This document shows positions 7,617-10,300 of a DNA stretch of 10,300 bases, one piece after another (the first letter of the stretch is position 1; each line of letters begins with the position of its first letter). The notes beneath the pieces are model-generated. The model ran no database searches and had not been told where the DNA came from. It saw nothing but the letters and a program-made list of their open reading frames with translations. The DNA is from DASYYE01 sp035946955. GTDB taxonomy: Bacteria; Actinomycetota; Actinomycetes; Streptosporangiales; Streptosporangiaceae. Location of the stretch: contig DASYYE010000479.1 of assembly GCA_035946955.1 (NCBI GenBank), positions 1 to 10,300 of the forward strand, read 5' to 3'. A program made the position numbers and the translations under genes.

Positions 7617-7621
7617 ACACC

Positions 7622-8371
7622 TTGCTTGAGCGCATCCTCGCGCCTGGGCGTGCGGCCGCATGGCGGCAGCGTCGGCTCTCCAGGCACGCACTGGTCATCG
7701 CCGCCGCCAGGCTGGTTGCCCTGGCCGCCGTGGGCAGTTTCGCTGTCTTCGCACCAGCGGCGGCACACGCGAGCGCCAGCGGCCCCACCGTCACCGGCGG
7801 CGGCGTGGTCCCCAACAACCCCAGCTTCACCTGGCAGACGGTGTTCTTCCCGGCAGCGTCCAACCCCGACGGTGTCGACGAGTACGTGACGTACGTGTTC
7901 GGCCCCCCAGGGGTGGGGCCAGGTGGCACGTTGAATGAATGGGCGACTATCAACGGCGACTCGTGGTACCAGTTCACGCTGCAGTCCGATGGCATCGGCG
8001 GGTACAACACCGTCCTGGCCCAGGCGTCCACTGTCCCCACGTTCATGGTCCCCGGTGAAGACGGCAATGGGGATTTCCTTCTTGCGGTGCTGCCGAGCTT
8101 GCTCCCGGCAGCGACCCTCCCGTCCTTCCCCCCGCCGTCTAACGCCCCACCCGTCCTGGGAACCCAGCCCGACCCCGACAACCCGAACGCCCCCGCGCCC
8201 CCTACCCCCGGCAGCACCGGCAGCACGGGTGGAACCGGCAGCACCGGCGGCACGGGTGGCGGCAGCACCGGCGGCACGGGTGGCGGCAGCACGGGTGGCA
8301 CGGGCGGCGGAGGGGGCGGCAGCACCGGTGGCACTGGCGGCGACAACTGCGGCGAGTGCGAACTCGGCTGA
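7622..8371 (+). CDS. secreted protein of unknown function with Gly/Ser/Thr tail and C-terminal CGEC, 249 aa
   Basis: I do not recognise the family. An arginine-rich N-region (residues 1-22) and a hydrophobic core (about 23-48) end in AHA-SA, so a Sec signal peptide cleaved near residue 50 is likely; there is no Tat twin-arginine motif and no lipobox. Residues about 54-160 form a compact, aromatic-containing domain (NNPSFTWQTVFFPA, DEYVTYVFGPP, DSWYQFTLQSDG, and DGNGD, which could bind a metal). A proline-rich hinge (about 164-196) leads to 44 residues made only of G, S and T, then DNCGECELG with two cysteines. There is no LPXTG sorting motif or C-terminal membrane helix. The perfect AGGAGG site supports the TTG start. 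Flanking genes are unrelated. A surface or secreted binding protein with a flexible spacer is plausible but unproven. Confidence 0.78.
   Translation: MLERILAPGRAAAWRQRRLSRHALVIAAARLVALAAVGSFAVFAPAAAHASASGPTVTGGGVVPNNPSFTWQTVFFPAASNPDGVDEYVTYVFGPPGVGPGGTLNEWATINGDSWYQFTLQSDGIGGYNTVLAQASTVPTFMVPGEDGNGDFLLAVLPSLLPAATLPSFPPPSNAPPVLGTQPDPDNPNAPAPPTPGSTGSTGGTGSTGGTGGGSTGGTGGGSTGGTGGGGGGSTGGTGGDNCGECELG
8210..8341 (+). repeat. in-frame tandem repeat coding a Gly/Ser/Thr tract
   Basis: 132 bases built from near-identical units around GGCAGCACCGGCGGCACGGG code residues 197-240 of the secreted protein, mostly as G-S-T-G-G-T-G-G. Units vary by a few codons, with one six-glycine run. Such arrays change length readily by slippage. 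Confidence 0.88.
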
Positions 8372-8399
8372 CCTCTGCCTCCGCAGCGCATGGATGCCG

Positions 8400-8640
8400 G
8401 AGGGCAGCGCCAGGCTGCCTGAGATGTGACTACCCATGCACTCAAGGCTCCCCAGGCCGGTGGGGTGACGCATCTCGTGGGAGAGCTGGTTGATCACCTC
8501 GCCGAGGGCGTTGGTGAGCGTCGGCAGGGTGTGGGCTGCCAGACTCGCGCAAGACGTCCTCGGCCACGCTGGTGATCTGAGGGCTGGACGCCGGCTTCCG
8601 GTAAGCGCCCAGCTCCGCCTGCTGCCGACTCGATGTCACA
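8400..8640 (-). pseudogene. unrecognised broken coding stretch on the minus strand
   Basis: Reading leftward from about 8640 one frame gives QQAELGAYRKPASS, then PQITSVAEDVLRES, with nearly every codon ending in G or C. Near 8547 the coding look passes to another frame, AAHTLPTLTNALGEVINQL, then SHEMRHPTGLGSLECMGSH, again with strong G/C third positions. Restoring two bases would join them as VLRES-LAAHTLP. The product looks alpha-helical. No family is recognised, and neither a convincing start nor a stop is seen; the second frame simply runs on antisense to the secreted-protein gene. It may be the remains of a gene displaced by rearrangement, or a chance effect of base composition. Confidence 0.3.
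8402..8420 (+). terminator. possible terminator hairpin after the secreted-protein gene
   Basis: GGCAGC at 8403-8408 pairs with GCTGCC at 8414-8419 around a five-base loop, with one further G-T pair outside. It begins 30 bases after the stop at 8371. There is no T-run, which is common for actinomycete terminators but weakens the call. Confidence 0.35.
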
Positions 8641-8842
8641 GAGTCCGGACTGTGACCGATTGCCTGACCTGGCGCATCAGCAGTCCATACGACCCGGTGA
8701 GGGCGAATCTCCGGCCCTTCCCGCCTACGGCGGCTGGCCACCTTGAGCGGCCACGGCACCGATTACGTCAACACCGCTTCGTTCAGTCCCCCGGCCACCC
8801 TCCATGCCACTGTGTGTACGGTCGGCGTGCCCGGCTTATGAC

Positions 8843-8870
8843 TTGACTGTTGTCGTGACTACATATATTT
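8843..8870 (+). promoter_or_regulatory. promoter of the SRPBCC-MarR operon
   Basis: TTGACT at 8843-8848 is a good -35 box. An A/T-rich stretch at 8861-8870, unlike its surroundings, supplies a -10 such as TATATT (8864-8869) or, at the standard 17-base spacing, TATTTT (8866-8871). One dyad overlaps the spacer and another covers the probable transcription start. Confidence 0.6.
8847..8864. promoter_or_regulatory. upstream operator copy, imperfect dyad
   Basis: CTGTTGTCGTGACTACAT matches the perfect dyad at 8871-8888 at 14 of 18 positions. It overlaps the -35 box and spacer, where a bound repressor would block RNA polymerase. The two dyad centres lie 24 bases apart. Confidence 0.55.
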
Positions 8871-8888
8871 TTGTTGTCGCGACAACAA
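8871..8888. promoter_or_regulatory. 18-bp perfect dyad, probable MarR operator
   Basis: TTGTTGTCGCGACAACAA equals its own reverse complement. MarR-family dimers typically bind dyads of this size with TTG...CAA half-sites. It sits just downstream of the -10 region and touches the ribosome-binding site (AAGGGAG, 8887-8893) of the first gene, so repression by the downstream MarR product is the simplest reading. Confidence 0.68.
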
Positions 8889-8898
8889 GGGAGCCCTG

Positions 8899-9330
8899 AT
8901 GTACGTAACCGAATGCACCGCCACCCTGCACGCGCCCCTCAGCGCGCTCTGGCGGACGTGGACTGATATCGACCACCTCGCCGAGTGGGATCCCCGTGAG
9001 GAGTACGCCCGGCTGGACGGCCCGTTCACGGTAGGCACCACCGGGTATTCCAAGCAGCGCGGCAATCCGGGTGGTCCGTTCATGATCACTGCTGTGGAGG
9101 AGGGCACGTCGTGGACTGTCCGGTGCCCGATGCCAGGAGGAGACCTGCGCATCGGGCACCGGCTGACCCAGGGCCCGGCCGGCCAGGTCCATGGTCATGT
9201 CCGCTATGAGGTGCGCGGCCCGTTCGCACCCCTGTTCCGGTTCGTCTTCGCCCCACGGCTGCGCCGTGAGCTGCCGGCGTCCTTCGCCGCGCTTGAGCGG
9301 CGTGCCGTGCAGCCAGGTGGCGGTCAGTGA
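8899..9330 (+). CDS. SRPBCC (polyketide cyclase/START-like) family protein, 143 aa
   Basis: The protein has the layout of a stand-alone SRPBCC domain: a first strand VTECTATLHAP, the helix LSALWRTWTDIDHLAEWDP typical of the family's W-x-x-W segment, central strands including TVGTTGYSK and TSWTVRCPM, and a long C-terminal helix RRELPASFAALERRAV. Such proteins form a deep hydrophobic cavity and bind, transport or chemically alter lipids, polyketides or other small molecules; the ligand cannot be read from sequence. It is cytoplasmic, with no signal peptide. ATG 8899 is supported by AAGGGAG five bases upstream. The stop overlaps the start of the MarR gene (GTGA), showing a coupled operon. Together with the dyads upstream this suggests a ligand-responsive pair. 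Length is normal. Confidence 0.85.
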   Translation: MYVTECTATLHAPLSALWRTWTDIDHLAEWDPREEYARLDGPFTVGTTGYSKQRGNPGGPFMITAVEEGTSWTVRCPMPGGDLRIGHRLTQGPAGQVHGHVRYEVRGPFAPLFRFVFAPRLRRELPASFAALERRAVQPGGGQ

Positions 9331-9839
9331 CCAGCGGGCCAGAGGGTGCGGGGCCGCTGGCCAGCCCCGGGTTCTGGCTGCACCGGGCCGCGCTGGCCTG
9401 GCTGCAGGACCTGGACCAGCGGCTCCGCCCACTTGGGCTGACCCACACGCAGTTCGTCATGCTCGCGGCCATCAGTTGGCTGGCTGTCAGCCAGGGCGTG
9501 CCCACGCAGCAGGAAGTCGCCACATTCGCTGGGGCAGACCGGATGATGACCTCCAGGGTGGTCCGTGGTCTCATACAGCGCGGACTGGTCAGCCGCGAGC
9601 CTGACGCGCACGACGCCCGCGCTGTCCGGCTGACCATCACCCAGCCCGGCCAGGATCTCGTCAGCAAAGCCGTGCGTGCCGCAGCGCAAACCGACGAGAT
9701 GTTCTTCGGCACCGGTCACGCCCGCCAACAGCTACGCGACAAGCTCGCCAGCCTTGCCGAGCACAAACTCAGCCTCGAAGCCGAACCGCCGCATCCTCCG
9801 ACGCGACGGTCCTCACCGCCGCGTGCATCGAAGCTGTGA
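9327..9839 (+). CDS. MarR-family transcriptional repressor with an IS-derived C-terminal tail, 170 aa
   Basis: Residues about 14-150 form a complete MarR fold: FWLHRAALAWLQDLDQRL dimer helix, GLTHTQFVMLAAISWL, the winged HTH PTQQEVATFAGADRMMTSRV with recognition helix and VVRGLIQRGLV, the wing EPDAHDARAVRLTIT, and C-terminal dimer helices ending in LRDKLASLAEHKLS. Family members usually stop about here. The remaining residues, PPTRRSSPPRASKL, are read from transposase DNA in a different frame (see the remnant from 9797), so the original stop was lost. The GTG start overlaps the stop of the SRPBCC gene by four bases, indicating translational coupling. It probably represses its own operon through the dyads at 8847-8888 and releases on ligand binding. 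The DNA-binding core looks intact, so function may survive. Confidence 0.86.
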   Translation: MTSGPEGAGPLASPGFWLHRAALAWLQDLDQRLRPLGLTHTQFVMLAAISWLAVSQGVPTQQEVATFAGADRMMTSRVVRGLIQRGLVSREPDAHDARAVRLTITQPGQDLVSKAVRAAAQTDEMFFGTGHARQQLRDKLASLAEHKLSLEAEPPHPPTRRSSPPRASKL

Positions 9840-10117
9840 AGACCCCGCCCCGAAGTCATCGCGCGAATGCTTATGCGGAAAGGTTCGAGCGCACCGCCCG
9901 GACCGAGGTCACCGACCGGATGCTCATCTTCGGCGAACGGCATCTGCGGACGGTCCTGGCCCGGTACGAGGCCCACTACAAACGGGCACCGCCCCCATCG
10001 CAGCCGCCAGTTGCACCCGCCCCGGCCTGACCATCCCACCGCCGACCTCACCCAGGAGCGGATCAGGCGGCGGCCCGTCCTCGGTGGCCTCATCAACAAT
10101 ACGAGCGGGCCGCGTAG
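9797..10117 (+). pseudogene. DDE (rve) transposase, C-terminal remnant with two frameshifts
   Basis: The frame from 9797 gives TVLTAACIEAVKTPPRSHRA, then NAYAERFERTARTEVTDRML, IFGERHLRTVLARYEAHY, the end of the rve domain including the catalytic-Glu helix (ANAYAERF). An extra A at 9980-9982 breaks the frame, which otherwise stops at 10030. The next frame continues NGHRPHRSRQLHPPRPDHP, then ADLTQERIRRRPVLGGLIN. A missing G after 10097 breaks it again, and the last residues EYERAA end at TAG 10115-10117. These are the standard closing motifs of the actinobacterial family whose front half is at 6600-6960. Its 5' edge overlaps the end of the MarR gene. Both indels make it non-functional. Confidence 0.85.
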
Positions 10118-10300
10118 AAGCCCAGGTCAAGACCAGCGGCCGAGATCTGAAACCCCGCAAGCACAATGCGCGCCTTCGCTGTCACCTTGGGCTCGTCGTG
10201 CCCGGGGGAGTGCCCGCTCTTCTGCTCGCCCGCCATCGGCATGCCACCGGATACTCAGACCGCCACCGGAAAGACATTGCTGGCCAGCGGTGGTTGTCTG
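10118..10300. other. 183-base end of window without a recognisable gene
   Basis: No family-like frame, tRNA or convincing hairpin was seen. The first tens of bases after the transposase remnant probably still belong to that element's end, but its terminal repeat could not be identified without the other end. Confidence 0.4.

Larger units (their letters stand above)
7111..7621. other. 510-base non-coding leader upstream of the secreted-protein gene
   Basis: No protein family is recognised on either strand. Parts around 7160-7320 are visibly less G/C-rich than the surrounding genes. A weak sigma-70-like pair, TTGGCA at 7428-7433 and TTTATG at 7452-7457 (18-base spacer), is one possible promoter for the gene at 7622. 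The stretch ends with a perfect palindrome at 7571-7586 and a strong ribosome-binding site at 7611-7616. Some of it may be eroded mobile-element DNA. Confidence 0.45.

Noticed and set aside
8210..8341. Direct repeats resembling a CRISPR array
   Set aside because: Units are contiguous without unique spacers, lie in frame and encode a Gly/Ser/Thr tract.
7559..8497. Long open frame of 312 codons on the minus strand
   Set aside because: It is mostly antisense to the secreted-protein gene; the G/C-rich repeat removes stops on both strands and gives low-complexity Ala/Gly/Thr/Arg text. The sense gene has a ribosome site and signal peptide.
10118..10300. Short gene or terminal repeat at the window end
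   Set aside because: No family-like frame and no matching repeat partner in the window.

Overview
The window looks like an accessory, transposon-scarred stretch of a high-GC actinomycete chromosome. The basis is strong G/C bias at third codon positions, frequent GTG/TTG starts, two AfsR-type STAND regulators (one with a SARP-type DNA-binding domain), a MarR/SRPBCC gene pair and insertion-sequence debris of kinds common in Streptomyces and Streptosporangiales relatives. The genus cannot be fixed from the sequence alone.

Layout. 1-140: the last codons of an IS3-family transposase and its probable right end. 149-2566: a large regulator, HTH - NB-ARC - TPR, whose start lies only a few bases from the IS end. 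2687-3025: a decayed C-terminal piece of a group II intron maturase. 3115-6051: a second large regulator, winged-helix (SARP/OmpR type) - shortened BTAD - NB-ARC - TPR, closely related to the first from the NB-ARC onward. 6052-7110: a graveyard holding two pieces of a tyrosine recombinase with an inverted, frameshifted DDE (rve) transposase piece between them. 7111-7621: a leader region without a recognisable gene, holding a perfect 16-bp palindrome. 7622-8371: a secreted protein of unknown function with a long Gly/Ser/Thr tail ending in CGEC. 8372-8898: a possible terminator, a broken coding stretch on the minus strand, and a promoter with two copies of an 18-bp dyad. 8899-9839: a translationally coupled SRPBCC - MarR operon. 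9797-10117: the C-terminal end of a DDE transposase of the same type as the piece at 6600-6960, fused onto the 3' end of the MarR gene. 10118-10300: nothing recognisable.

How the genes may work together. The two STAND proteins pair the same NB-ARC/TPR sensing module with two different DNA-binding heads, so they are probably ligand- or partner-gated transcription regulators. The second has lost the middle of its BTAD domain by an in-frame deletion. The MarR protein most likely represses its own operon through the two dyads, and the SRPBCC protein would bind or modify a small hydrophobic ligand. No biosynthetic cluster, phage, CRISPR array, tRNA or rRNA is visible. I see no clear evidence of a wholly new system. 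The most unusual items are the paired STAND regulators with the trimmed BTAD, the secreted GST-tailed protein under a palindrome, and the mosaic of mobile-element relics.
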